DNA of 64,000 nt from Sporosarcina sp. 6E9 (GCF_017921835.1 NZ_JAGEMN010000002.1:62001-126000); one strand, 5' to 3'. Shown: positions 29,759 through 37,890, counted from the first letter of the stretch. Notes: generated from the sequence alone by a model not told the origin. Numbers and translations: made by a program.

Positions 29759-31965
29759 TCACACTCCGCAATATCCGTGGCGCTTGAACGCGTGTAATAA
29801 GTTGTTTTCATGCCTGACTTCCATGCTTGAATATGCAAGTCGAGTAAAACGGAAGCACGAATCGTATTCGGGACGTAAATATTGAAAGAAATTGCTTGGT
29901 CAATATGGCGCTGCCGAGCCGCATTTTGTTTGACGGACCAACGTTGATCGACAATATAGGCGGAACGGCGATAAATGTCATACGTATTATGATCCAAGTC
30001 CGGTGCCACTGTTGGCAATTTATAATCCTTTTTCTCCTCATGGAAAAACGGTTTGAAAATCGGATCGATGGAAGCAGTTGAACCTGCAATTACCGATGTG
30101 GAAGAATTCGGTGCAACAGCCATCAAATAGCCATTTCGCATCCCATTCATTGCCACTTCAAAGCGCAGTTCACGCCATTCTTTTGAATCGTATCCTTTGT
30201 TATCGAAATAGTCTCCAGTCTGCCAGTCGGATCCTTCGAATAAAGGATAGGCCCCTTTTTCTTTTGATATTTCCATCGAAGCGGAAATAGTAAGGTAAGC
30301 AATCCGTTCATATAATGTATCAGCGTACTCTACTGCTTCGTCTGATTCCCATTGTATATTTTTCAGTGCAAGTAAATGATGCCAACCGAATGTCCCTAGT
30401 CCAATTCCACGGTATCTAGAATTTGTTCGAGCCGCTTGTACGACAGGGATTTTATTCAAATCAATGACGTTATCGAGCATGCGTACTTGAATTTTAATTA
30501 GTCGTTCTAACACGTTCGCTGGAACTGCTTTTCCAAGGTTAATGGAAGACAGATTACAAACAACAAAGTCGCCTGGTTTTGAACGGGTAACAACAATATC
30601 ATCTTCGAGTGTGACAGATTCAAATTCCGTCGCACTCATGTTTTGAGCAATTTCTGAACACAAATTCGATGAGTAAATCATTCCTTCATGTTTATTCGCA
30701 TTGGCACGGTTCACTTCGTCGCGGTAAAACATGAACGGCACGCCTGTTTCTAGTTGGCTTCGTAAAATTCGCTTCATTAAGTCAATCGCCGGCATTGTTT
30801 CTCGGCTAAGTTCTGGATGATTGACGCATTCCGCATACTTTTCACGGAATGAACCCTCGCCCCGTTTTTCATCGTAGGAATCTTCCAGTGAATAGCCCAT
30901 CACTTCCCGAACTTCATGCGGATCAAACAGATGCCAATCTCCACGTGCTTCGACTGCCTCCATATAAATATCCGGTAAACAGACGCCTGTAAAAATATCA
31001 TGCGCCCGCATGCGCTCGTCCCCGTTGTTTAATTTCAAATCGAGGAATGTGAAAATATCTTTGTGGAAAACATCTAGGTATACAGCAATCGCACCTTGTC
31101 TTTGACCAAGCTGATCGACACTAACCGCTGTATTATTTAATTGTTTAATCCATGGTAGAACACCGCTTGATGCACCTTTAAATCCACGAATCGAGGAGCC
31201 ACGACTTCTAACTTTCCCCATATAAACACCGATTCCGCCGCCGTATTTCGACAAATTGGCGATATCTGTATTGCTGTCGTAAATGCCTTGCAAAGAATCG
31301 TCTACCGTGTCGATAAAACAACTTGATAATTGGCCATGTGGTTTTCCTGCATTCGACAATGTAGGTGTTGCAACGGTCATATATAAATTGCTCATCGCCC
31401 AATAGGATTCAGCTACTTTTTCTAGACGATTTTCCGTTTCGTCCTGCATTAGCGTCATGGCAATGACGAGCCAACGTTCTTGCGGAAGTTCCACTGGCTT
31501 TTTAGTGAAATCAACTGCAACATAACGATCTATTAACGTTTTTAATCCAATATAGGTAAATAACTTGTCTCGTTCGGGTTCAATGACACTTCCCAGATAA
31601 TCCAAATCTGCTTTTGAGTATTTTTCGGTTAATACGGGTGTGTATAAACCCTTTTGCACTAAACTTTCCACATGGCCAGCAAAATCAGCATAGACCGATT
31701 TACCGCGTTGCTTTTCTTCGTGCGCATAGACTTCTTCAAGATAAATTCTTGCAGCAACAAACGTCCAGTAAGTTTCGTCTTCTGCGACAAAACTGATTGC
31801 CTCGAGCACCATTGCCTTCGCCCATTCAGAACGTTGCCCGTCAGGATGCCTTTCTATCCAACGTGCGCTCACTTTAAGTAACGGTGCTATTTTCTGTTCG
31901 CCAAACTCGTTTTGTAATTTATGTAATAGCTGATCAATTTTTGGTGTTTTAATTTTAGTCGTCAT
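29743..31965 (-). CDS. nrdE: Ribonucleotide reductase class I alpha subunit NrdE-like
   Basis: The catalytic subunit reduces ribonucleotides at a cysteine triad. In 740 residues: SSCFIDTVDDSLQGI near 210 (first redox Cys), the NLCSEIAQN loop near 436 with the thiyl Cys and Glu, and the C-terminal CEWC pair that re-reduces the active site. The N-terminus has no obvious ATP-cone. It is first in the operon, behind a cobalamin riboswitch terminator. Confidence 0.93.
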   Translation of the reverse strand: MTTKIKTPKIDQLLHKLQNEFGEQKIAPLLKVSARWIERHPDGQRSEWAKAMVLEAISFVAEDETYWTFVAARIYLEEVYAHEEKQRGKSVYADFAGHVESLVQKGLYTPVLTEKYSKADLDYLGSVIEPERDKLFTYIGLKTLIDRYVAVDFTKKPVELPQERWLVIAMTLMQDETENRLEKVAESYWAMSNLYMTVATPTLSNAGKPHGQLSSCFIDTVDDSLQGIYDSNTDIANLSKYGGGIGVYMGKVRSRGSSIRGFKGASSGVLPWIKQLNNTAVSVDQLGQRQGAIAVYLDVFHKDIFTFLDLKLNNGDERMRAHDIFTGVCLPDIYMEAVEARGDWHLFDPHEVREVMGYSLEDSYDEKRGEGSFREKYAECVNHPELSRETMPAIDLMKRILRSQLETGVPFMFYRDEVNRANANKHEGMIYSSNLCSEIAQNMSATEFESVTLEDDIVVTRSKPGDFVVCNLSSINLGKAVPANVLERLIKIQVRMLDNVIDLNKIPVVQAARTNSRYRGIGLGTFGWHHLLALKNIQWESDEAVEYADTLYERIAYLTISASMEISKEKGAYPLFEGSDWQTGDYFDNKGYDSKEWRELRFEVAMNGMRNGYLMAVAPNSSTSVIAGSTASIDPIFKPFFHEEKKDYKLPTVAPDLDHNTYDIYRRSAYIVDQRWSVKQNAARQRHIDQAISFNIYVPNTIRASVLLDLHIQAWKSGMKTTYYTRSSATDIAECEWCHS

Positions 31966-32010
31966 GTTATTCCGTCTCCTCCCAATTATGTAAATCGATT
32001 TTCGACATGA

Positions 32011-32048
32011 AAAAGCGATAGGTCTGCCTCTTCGGCAGAGCTATCGCT
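32011..32048 (-). terminator. Expression-platform terminator of the nrd riboswitch
   Basis: AGCGATAG-TCTGCC pairs with its complement around GAAGAG, and on the minus strand TTTTTC follows. It lies between the cobalamin aptamer and the nrdE start, so it is the likely switch point that stops transcription when cobalamin is bound. Confidence 0.85.
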
Positions 32049-32171
32049 CATGGATTTTTTAAGTTGGAAACAGAATGGGCGTCCTTGAATATTCTTCTAA
32101 AGTTAGAAGATAGACGGAAGAAACCCGCTCGCTTCCACCTCTCAACCCCCGAAGAAAGTGTCGCTTGATGA

Positions 32172-32335
32172 TGAAAGGCAGGTCTCCTGGCTTACGCATC
32201 GATCTTCCACCAAAACCTTCCCATGGATTTTTCCACAGTGGCATTCTGAGGCGGTCGTCCGCGTTTACAGTTGCGGGGACAGCTCCGGATTATCCGGATT
32301 CCCTATTAAACCGATTAAAGAAGAATTGAACTTCA
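32172..32335 (-). promoter_or_regulatory. Cobalamin (AdoCbl) riboswitch
   Basis: On the minus strand the conserved elements occur in order: GGGAATCCGG near the start, GAGCTGTCCCCGCAACTGTAA, GCCACTGTGG with its partner, GGGAAGG, and the B12 box GTAAGCCAGGAGACCTGCC (B12 box at 32178-32196). This is a clear cobalamin aptamer controlling nrdE-nrdI-nrdF. An inverted repeat of GAAGAAT(T/G)GA(A/G)-type sequence (32320-32372) precedes it. Confidence 0.95.
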
Positions 32336-32392
32336 TTCTTCCTACAGGAAGAACTGAACTCCATTCTTCCTCCGGTACCATTCCATCATTCA

Positions 32393-32441
32393 ATACTATA
32401 TATAGTGCCTTGTTCACTTCCTATACCCTAACATATGGTGT
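32393..32441 (-). promoter_or_regulatory. Tandem NrdR-box-like sites
   Basis: ATACTATATATAGTGC (32393-32408) fits the NrdR consensus ACACWATATATWGTGT closely. A weaker site, CCCTAACATATGGTGT (32426-32441), lies 33 bp away, about three helical turns. NrdR boxes typically occur in such pairs at nrd promoters. Confidence 0.75.
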
Positions 32442-32487
32442 TTTAATCGTAAATAGGTAAAAAGTTTTTCATGCGAGAATCACTCGC

Positions 32488-32519
32488 TTATCCACATATC
32501 CACAAGTAATTTATCCACA
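32488..32519. promoter_or_regulatory. Cluster of DnaA-box-like sites
   Basis: TTATCCACA occurs at 32488-32496 and 32511-32519, with ATATCCACA at 32496-32504. Two perfect and one near-perfect DnaA box in 32 bp lie upstream of the nrd promoter region. There is no dnaA/dnaN or AT-rich unwinding region, so a regulatory rather than origin role is likely. The rest of 32520-32650 holds a 10-bp hairpin of ATGAACAGTT (32567-32600) and no gene. Confidence 0.7.
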
Positions 32520-32652
32520 ACATGTTAATTGCTATCATACTCTTTCATGTTCCAGAAGGAAAAGTTATGAACAGTTCTGAATAAAACTGTTCATATTACT
32601 TTTTATGCATAGAGGAATTTTTCATCATTATTTTCTCGTGTCGACAATTAAA

Positions 32653-32690
32653 ATAGTCATAATGACAACAATAGTTGTCACTATGACTAT
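32653..32690 (+). promoter_or_regulatory. Large operator dyad and promoter of the first XRE pair
   Basis: Arms of 17 bp, ATAGTCATAATGACAAC and GTTGTCACTATGACTAT, match in 16 positions around a 4-base loop. The right arm contains TTGTCA (32675-32680), which is a -35 with TACACT 17 bp later. The dyad therefore overlaps the promoter and is a natural target for the XRE protein encoded next. Confidence 0.75.
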
Positions 32691-32726
32691 AAAGATATAC
32701 ACTAGGTATGAAGAGGAGGAAATACG

Positions 32727-32939
32727 ATGGCGATATTACTTAATCGTTTAAAAGAATTACGTGCTAGAGACGGACTCAGTCAAACTGAGTTAGCTAAATT
32801 AACCGATTCCTCAAGACAAACAATTAGTTTAATTGAACGAGGCGATTATTTACCATCTATTTTAATTGCGATGAAAATCGCGAAAGTATTTCAACTGCCT
32901 GTGGACGAAGTATTTTCAATAAAGGAGGAAGAGAAATGA
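32727..32939 (+). CDS. XRE/Cro-type HTH regulator (pair 1)
   Basis: A 70-residue protein that is almost only a helix-turn-helix domain: LKELRARDGLSQTELAKLTDSSRQTISLIERGDYLPS. It follows AGGAGG and overlaps the next gene by 4 bp (ATGA). The family of short YozG-like regulators commonly controls its own operon with a membrane-protein partner. It resembles the regulator at 53854-54066 over its whole length. Confidence 0.9.
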   Translation: MAILLNRLKELRARDGLSQTELAKLTDSSRQTISLIERGDYLPSILIAMKIAKVFQLPVDEVFSIKEEEK

Positions 32940-33634
32940 AGAAAAAGAAAGGTTCACTTAGCCTCTTTATGGCTGTTGGGTTCGCGTTTACTTTCGGTTT
33001 GATTGTTATATTATGGGATGGGTTCAGCCCCAGCGTACCTTATGGAAAAGAGTTGATAGCTTTTGGAATGCTCGCTATCTTACTTGTCATGTCCATTCGT
33101 ATTGGATTGATTTGGAATCAGGCTGATAAAAAGGACACGCCAGAGATCAACATCGATGAGCTTGAGGCAAGAAAAGAAAAAGTTGCCCATAAATTTGTCG
33201 GCTCTACTTCTTTATTGTTTATCATTGGGGCTACCAGTTCTTTCATCGTCGGAATAGAATGGGACTTTGGCTATGACTTACTTGCAACCGTAATTGTTAT
33301 TTTATATTTTGCGATTTTTATTTTTGCGATCTATGCTCAAATGAAAGCGATTAGTTTCCATAATAAATACAGTCCTGCTGCATTCGTAAATCTGAAACGA
33401 ATAGACGGATACAAAGAAATTTTTGAAAATCTGGATGAAGGAGAAAAGTTTGAGCAATATCGTGTTGCGTATAAATCCTTTTATGCCATGAACTTCCTCT
33501 TTCCCGCTACACTCCTTACCCTATTTTTTGTCTCTATCGCATCTAGCCCACAATACGTCGCAATCTTGGTAGTCGGTGCACTGTGGTTCATCATGTATAT
33601 GATTTACCACCGTGAAGGTGCCAAAACACACTAA
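32936..33634 (+). CDS. Multi-spanning membrane protein paired with XRE regulator 1
   Basis: I cannot name this 232-residue protein. It has about six hydrophobic stretches in three pairs, near residues 9-28, 40-58, 92-108, 113-134, 183-203 and 207-224, with charged loops (about 62-90 and 145-180). It is translationally coupled to the XRE gene and the same arrangement recurs at 54 kb. A sensing or protective role controlled by the regulator is only an inference. Confidence 0.75.
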   Translation: MKKKKGSLSLFMAVGFAFTFGLIVILWDGFSPSVPYGKELIAFGMLAILLVMSIRIGLIWNQADKKDTPEINIDELEARKEKVAHKFVGSTSLLFIIGATSSFIVGIEWDFGYDLLATVIVILYFAIFIFAIYAQMKAISFHNKYSPAAFVNLKRIDGYKEIFENLDEGEKFEQYRVAYKSFYAMNFLFPATLLTLFFVSIASSPQYVAILVVGALWFIMYMIYHREGAKTH

Positions 33635-33687
33635 TTCCTATAAAATATGTTTTAGTAGTGAATTTATAGAAAAGACCAATAATCATA

Positions 33688-33716
33688 TTGACGCCATTGC
33701 AAATGCTTGCTATAGT
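33688..33716 (+). promoter_or_regulatory. Sigma-A promoter of argS
   Basis: TTGACG (33688-33693) and TATAGT (33711-33716) are 17 bp apart. The start would be near 33723, immediately before T-box stem I. Confidence 0.85.
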
Positions 33717-33719
33717 CAT

Positions 33720-33951
33720 CTACAACATCTTGGATGAAGAGAGTAACAAACTTTTCTTTTTCAGCGAACTGGGGACAGTGAAAGCCTAGTAAAGAATGCT
33801 TGTGAAGCGCACTTCGGAGATACTTTTCTGATTTAAGTAGGAAAAGTCGGTGTCTCGCCGTTATGAGTAAGCGGCCCGATCACGGGCAAGTTGAGTGGTA
33901 CCGCGGAAGTTATGCTTTCGCCTCATTTATTTGAGGCGGGGGCTTTTTTTG
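33720..33951 (+). promoter_or_regulatory. T-box leader of argS with Arg (CGC) specifier
   Basis: Elements in order: GATGAAGAGAGTAAC stem I base, CAGTGAAAGCC apical region, the specifier CGC at 33808-33810 in GAAGCGCACTTCGGAG, the AAGCGGCCCG...CGGGC region, T-box GAGTGGTACCGCG (33892-33904), and a terminator GCTTTCGCCTC/GAGGCGGGGGC followed by seven T (to 33950). CGC is an arginine codon, matching the gene it controls. Confidence 0.95.
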
Positions 33952-33961
33952 TCCCGCATTA

Positions 33962-34084
33962 ACGGGCAGTGAGACTCCCACCTCAAGACTTGAGATAAAC
34001 GATAAGAATAGGTGGGAGTCAACTGCCCGTAAATGCCCGATTGGTTCAACTAACAATCCGTGGGGAAGAACACCCCACGGATTG
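33962..34084 (+). repeat. Two strong palindromes between the argS T-box and gene
   Basis: ACGGGCAGT-GACTCCCACCT arms (33962-33983 and 34010-34030) pair over about 20 bp, with an inner CTCAA-gac-TTGAG hairpin. A second perfect 12-bp stem, CAATCCGTGGGG/CCCCACGGATTG, is at 34054-34084. Neither belongs to the T-box fold and neither is followed by a T run. They look like an inserted palindromic element. Confidence 0.8.
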
Positions 34085-34120
34085 AAGTTTCACTTTATTG
34101 ACAAAAAGGAGGAATATGAG

Positions 34121-35785
34121 ATGAAAACAGAGGTCATGCATGTGTTGCAACAATTTAGTCCGATTCCCTTGAATATAAATATGTTAGAACAACCCGCTCA
34201 CACACATATGGGCGATTTAGCATTGCCCTGCTTTCCGTTTGCAAAGAATTTAAAAAAATCGCCTGTTATGATTGCGGATGAAATTGCAGATGCAATCCGT
34301 CATCCACTTATCCACAAAGCCGAAGCCGTAAACGGTTATGTGAATATCTTTCTGAACCGTTCTCAAATCACTAGTTCCCTGCTCGATAGAATCCGTGAGC
34401 AAACTAAATCCTACGGGTCATCCGATGTTGGAAATAACGGGGTCGGGACAATTGATATGTCTTCCCCTAACATTGCAAAACCGTTTTCCATGGGACATTT
34501 GCGCTCCACGGTCATCGGAAATTCAATTTCTTTATTGCTTGAAAAGAACGGCTACAAAACTGTGAAAATCAACTATATCGGTGATTGGGGGACACAGTTT
34601 GGCAAGCTACTAACAGCCTATCGAAAATGGGGCAACGAACAAGAAGTAAGAACAAACCCGATCCAGACTCTATTAAAGCTCTATATCCAGTTCCATGAAG
34701 ATGCAGAGCAGGATGAAGCATTGAATGATGAAGGAAGAGCAGCTTTTAAGGCATTAGAAGACGGGGATACCGAAGCGCTTGCCTTATGGGATTGGTTTAA
34801 ATCAGAATCATTGAAGGAGTTTCAACGCATTTATGATTTACTCGGCGTGAAATTCGATTCTTATAACGGCGAGGCTTATTACAACGATAAAATGGAACCT
34901 ATCGTCGATTTGTTGAATGAAAAGGGATTGTTGAAGGAATCGGACGGCGCTTTGGTCGTCGAATTAGGAGATAAAATGCCGCCTTGCCTGATTAAAAAAT
35001 CAGACGGAGCGACACTGTATGCGACTCGCGATTTAACTGCTGCAATCGACAGAAAAAAGACATATGATTTCGAGAAATCCATCTATGTCGTCGGGAATGA
35101 ACAAAGTCTACACTTTACACAATTCAAAAAAGTCCTCGAAAAGATGAGTTATGAATGGGCGCAGGATATCGAACATGTACCTTTCGGGCTTATTTTGAAA
35201 GACGGAAAAAAGATGTCGACGCGTAAAGGCAAAATCGTCTTGTTGGAGGAAGTTTTAAAAGATGCAATCTCGCTTGCACAATCAACGATTGAAGAAAAAA
35301 ATCCGAATCTGGAAAATAAGATAGAAATTGCTGAAGCTATTGGTGTTGGCGCTATTATTTTCAGCGATTTGAAACAGCACCGAAAACATGATATTGAGTT
35401 TGATCTAGAAACAATGCTTCAGACTGAAGGAGAAACTGGTCCCTACGTTCAATATACTTTCGCCCGTGCTAATTCGGTGTTAAGAAAGGCCGGGGAAACA
35501 AACTCTTATACAGTGGATGAAGTGAATGATTTCGAGTGGAAAATCGTAAAAGAGCTAGAACAGTTCCCTGAAATCATCCAACAATCCGCTAAAGAACTAG
35601 ATCCTTCAATCATCGCGAAGTACGCGGTTAATCTGGCACAGGCTTTTAACTCATTTTACGCGAATGTTCATGTACTAACCGATTCGAAAAACAAACCATA
35701 TAGAATCGCACTTATCACAAGTACGACGATTGTCCTAAAGGAAGCGCTTCGACTGTTGGGAATGAAAGCACCCGAAAAGATGTGA
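34121..35785 (+). CDS. argS: Arginyl-tRNA synthetase
   Basis: ArgRS charges tRNA-Arg. The 554-residue class I enzyme has the HIGH-equivalent SPNIAKPFSMGHLRSTVIGN near residue 120 (HLRS), a KMSTRKG signature near 363 and a DALR anticodon-binding C-terminus. The N-terminal domain is rather short. The ATG at 34121 has AGGAGG 8 bp upstream; the reading frame extends back into the palindrome but that part has no ribosome site. It stands alone after its T-box. Confidence 0.96.
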   Translation: MKTEVMHVLQQFSPIPLNINMLEQPAHTHMGDLALPCFPFAKNLKKSPVMIADEIADAIRHPLIHKAEAVNGYVNIFLNRSQITSSLLDRIREQTKSYGSSDVGNNGVGTIDMSSPNIAKPFSMGHLRSTVIGNSISLLLEKNGYKTVKINYIGDWGTQFGKLLTAYRKWGNEQEVRTNPIQTLLKLYIQFHEDAEQDEALNDEGRAAFKALEDGDTEALALWDWFKSESLKEFQRIYDLLGVKFDSYNGEAYYNDKMEPIVDLLNEKGLLKESDGALVVELGDKMPPCLIKKSDGATLYATRDLTAAIDRKKTYDFEKSIYVVGNEQSLHFTQFKKVLEKMSYEWAQDIEHVPFGLILKDGKKMSTRKGKIVLLEEVLKDAISLAQSTIEEKNPNLENKIEIAEAIGVGAIIFSDLKQHRKHDIEFDLETMLQTEGETGPYVQYTFARANSVLRKAGETNSYTVDEVNDFEWKIVKELEQFPEIIQQSAKELDPSIIAKYAVNLAQAFNSFYANVHVLTDSKNKPYRIALITSTTIVLKEALRLLGMKAPEKM

Positions 35786-35795
35786 ATTAAATCTA

Positions 35796-35838
35796 AAAAA
35801 CCTGTATCGCAATTTTTAAGTTGCGATACAGGTTTGAT
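35796..35838 (+). terminator. Terminator after argS
   Basis: AAACCTGTATCGCAA pairs perfectly with TTGCGATACAGGTTT and is followed by GATTT. The flanks suggest it works for argS and possibly for the opposing Asn-rich gene that stops at 35845. Confidence 0.88.
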
Positions 35839-35844
35839 TTCAAA

Positions 35845-36051
35845 TTATCTGTTGTTATTGTTGTTGTTATTTCGGTTATTGTTACGGTTGTTTTTATCAT
35901 TGTTATTGTTGTTGTTATTGTTGTTAGGGTTTAGATCAAGAAAATCATCACCAAACTCTAAGTTTTTGTCTTGATTATTGTTCTGGTTGTTACGGTTATT
36001 TCGGTTATTGCGGTCGTTTTGATCTTGGCGATTACGATTGTTGTTGTCCAT
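35845..36051 (-). CDS. Small Asn-rich low-complexity protein
   Basis: A 68-residue protein in which more than half the residues are Asn, with Arg, Asp and Gln making up most of the rest. The only ordinary stretch is KNLEFGDDFLDLNP in the middle. ATG at 36051 has AAAGGGGTG 9 bp upstream, which supports real translation. Spore-coat or other surface proteins of Bacillales can be Asn- or Gln-rich, but I do not recognise this one. The repeat tract could vary in length between strains. Confidence 0.62.
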   Translation of the reverse strand: MDNNNRNRQDQNDRNNRNNRNNQNNNQDKNLEFGDDFLDLNPNNNNNNNNNDKNNRNNNRNNNNNNNR

Positions 36052-36205
36052 GAATGGTTTCACCCCTTTAAAGTTTGTTAAGTGAATGCCCCACCTACAA
36101 TTTATATCATGTCCCCAAGTTGAAAAAAAATCCGCTTTTTCAGCTTCCAAGTTTAACCTATTTTTCGACGTACTTTTTACTATTCATTTACAATTTCATG
36201 CCCTA

Positions 36206-36280
36206 CAAAAAACACCTCCACAAGTCTTTGATATGTTTTGCTTGAATGCAAAAAATATACTTTTCCTGTGAAGGTGTTTT
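36206..36280 (-). terminator. Hairpin downstream of the amino acid symporter
   Basis: AAACACCTCCACA (36209-36221) and TGTGAAGGTGTTT (36267-36279) are complementary but for one base, and enclose a second small hairpin TTGC-TTGAAT-GCAA. On the minus strand the distal arm ends in TTTTTTG. It probably terminates the symporter transcript. Confidence 0.6.
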
Positions 36281-36314
36281 ATTCGAATAAAAAAATGTTT
36301 TTTGCTAAGGCTAA

Positions 36315-37739
36315 TTATAGTTTTGAAATTCTGTCTTTCACTTTGGAATCTTCCCAGCATTCGGCGTTTTTCAAGCCAGGAATGGAACTTGCTTTAAACA
36401 CTGGATTCAAACCTTTACGTCTTTGCGCAGAGAAGTCATCCAACACTTTAAATGCAACTCTTCCAAGTATCGCAATTACAATCAAGTTCATGACAGCCAT
36501 GATCCCCATGAACAAATCCGCCATGTTCCAAACGACGCTCACTTTCGCCATCGCGCCGAACATAACCATGCCGAGTACCAAAACGCGGTAAATCGTCATC
36601 CATGATTTATGTGCTTTAATGAATTCAATATTCGTCTCGCCGTAATAATAATTTCCGACAATCGAACTGAAAGCGAAGAACATGATCGCAATCGCAACGA
36701 AATATGGCGCCCACGAACCAACATGAACTGCCATGGAGGCTTGCGTTAATATAATACCACTTTGTTCTCCAGTCGAATAAAGTCCAGCCAATATGATAAT
36801 AAAAGCAGTGGCCGAACAAATCATCATTGTATCAAAAAACACACCTAAACTTTGTACAAGTCCTTGTTTCGCCGGGTGGGAGACATTCGCCGTAGCTGCC
36901 GCATTCGGCACACTTCCCATTCCAGCTTCGTTAGAAAATAATCCTCGACGCACCCCTTGCATCATGGCTACACCGATACCACCACCGACGACTTCCTTAA
37001 TGCCAAAAGCATGTTCAATGATCAACATAAAGACGGCGGGAATTTCCGTAATATTTACGATGACAACATAGAAGGCGACTAATAAGTAAAATATCGCCAT
37101 GATTGGGACAATTAACTCTGTGACTTTAACAATTCGTTTCACGCCGCCAAAAATAATAACCGCTGTTAATATAACTAATGCAAGGCCGACTAACCAGTCT
37201 GGTAGACCGAAAACATCCATAAACGATTGGCTAATCGTATTCGATTGAACCGCATTAAAGATAAATCCAAAACATAGCGTTAATAAAACTGCAAAGACTA
37301 TTCCTAGTTTGCGATATCCAAGTGCTTTCTGCATGTAGTATGCTGGTCCACCGCGGAATGTATCGCCGTCCTTCACCTTATACACTTGTGCTAGCGTACT
37401 TTCTACAAAAGCAGTGGCCATTCCGATAATTGCAATCATCCACATCCAAAATACCGCCCCAGGGCCGCCAATTCCAATTGCAAGCGCTACGCCCGTCACA
37501 TTTCCAGTGCCTACTCTGGAAGCGGCACTAATGGTAAACGCTTGAAAAGGGGAAACCCCATCGTTACTTTCCTTTTTCTCAAAGATCAGTCGGAACATCT
37601 CTTTAAATAATCGAATCTGGACAAATTTGGTGCGAATCGTGAAATAAACACCAATTATCAATAAAAAACCAATGAGTACATACGTCCATAAAAAATCATT
37701 TGCAGGACCGACTAACCAGTTAAGCGCGTCCATTACCAT
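36315..37739 (-). CDS. Alanine/glycine:cation symporter (AGCS family)
   Basis: This membrane protein of about 474 residues co-transports alanine or glycine with Na+ or H+. About eleven hydrophobic segments are present with AGCS signatures GVSPFQAFTISAASRVGTGNVTG near residue 63, GGPGAVFWMW, GGPAYYMQKALG and GLFSNEAGMGSVPNAAA. ATG at 37739 is chosen with GAAAGGA upstream. It is a single-gene unit between two terminators; a hairpin shared by both neighbours lies upstream. Confidence 0.93.
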   Translation of the reverse strand: MVMDALNWLVGPANDFLWTYVLIGFLLIIGVYFTIRTKFVQIRLFKEMFRLIFEKKESNDGVSPFQAFTISAASRVGTGNVTGVALAIGIGGPGAVFWMWMIAIIGMATAFVESTLAQVYKVKDGDTFRGGPAYYMQKALGYRKLGIVFAVLLTLCFGFIFNAVQSNTISQSFMDVFGLPDWLVGLALVILTAVIIFGGVKRIVKVTELIVPIMAIFYLLVAFYVVIVNITEIPAVFMLIIEHAFGIKEVVGGGIGVAMMQGVRRGLFSNEAGMGSVPNAAATANVSHPAKQGLVQSLGVFFDTMMICSATAFIIILAGLYSTGEQSGIILTQASMAVHVGSWAPYFVAIAIMFFAFSSIVGNYYYGETNIEFIKAHKSWMTIYRVLVLGMVMFGAMAKVSVVWNMADLFMGIMAVMNLIVIAILGRVAFKVLDDFSAQRRKGLNPVFKASSIPGLKNAECWEDSKVKDRISKL

Positions 37740-37847
37740 ATGCAACAAATCCTTTCAACCAAAACTTCTACTTAGACATCTTAATACACACATTCCCTCA
37801 AAAGATACAAAAAACACTTTTTTTATAGGTTTTTTTATTAGTTATAA

Positions 37848-37890
37848 AAGTCGTACTGATTGGTTAATTTCATTCCAATCAGTACGACTT
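37848..37890 (-). terminator. Terminator after the BceB-type permease
   Basis: A perfect 16-bp stem AAGTCGTACTGATTGG/CCAATCAGTACGACTT lies 9 bp beyond the permease stop. T-rich flanks occur on both sides, ATTTTTTC on the plus strand and TTTATAAC on the minus. Confidence 0.88.

Noticed and set aside
29743..31965. Intein or ATP-cone in NrdE
   Set aside because: The 740-residue length is only slightly above the family size and no splicing motifs or N-terminal cone pattern were seen.
32158..32460. 100-residue plus-strand reading frame
   Set aside because: It lies on the antisense of the cobalamin riboswitch and has no ribosome site or recognisable protein.
32488..32519. Chromosomal origin of replication
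   Set aside because: Only three DnaA-type boxes are present, with no dnaA/dnaN neighbours and no clear AT-rich unwinding region, so control of nrd is the better reading.
32567..32605. Terminator at the ATGAACAGTT hairpin
   Set aside because: The stem is AT-rich and weak, no gene ends here on either strand, and the following T run is broken; it may be a minor operator but cannot be supported.
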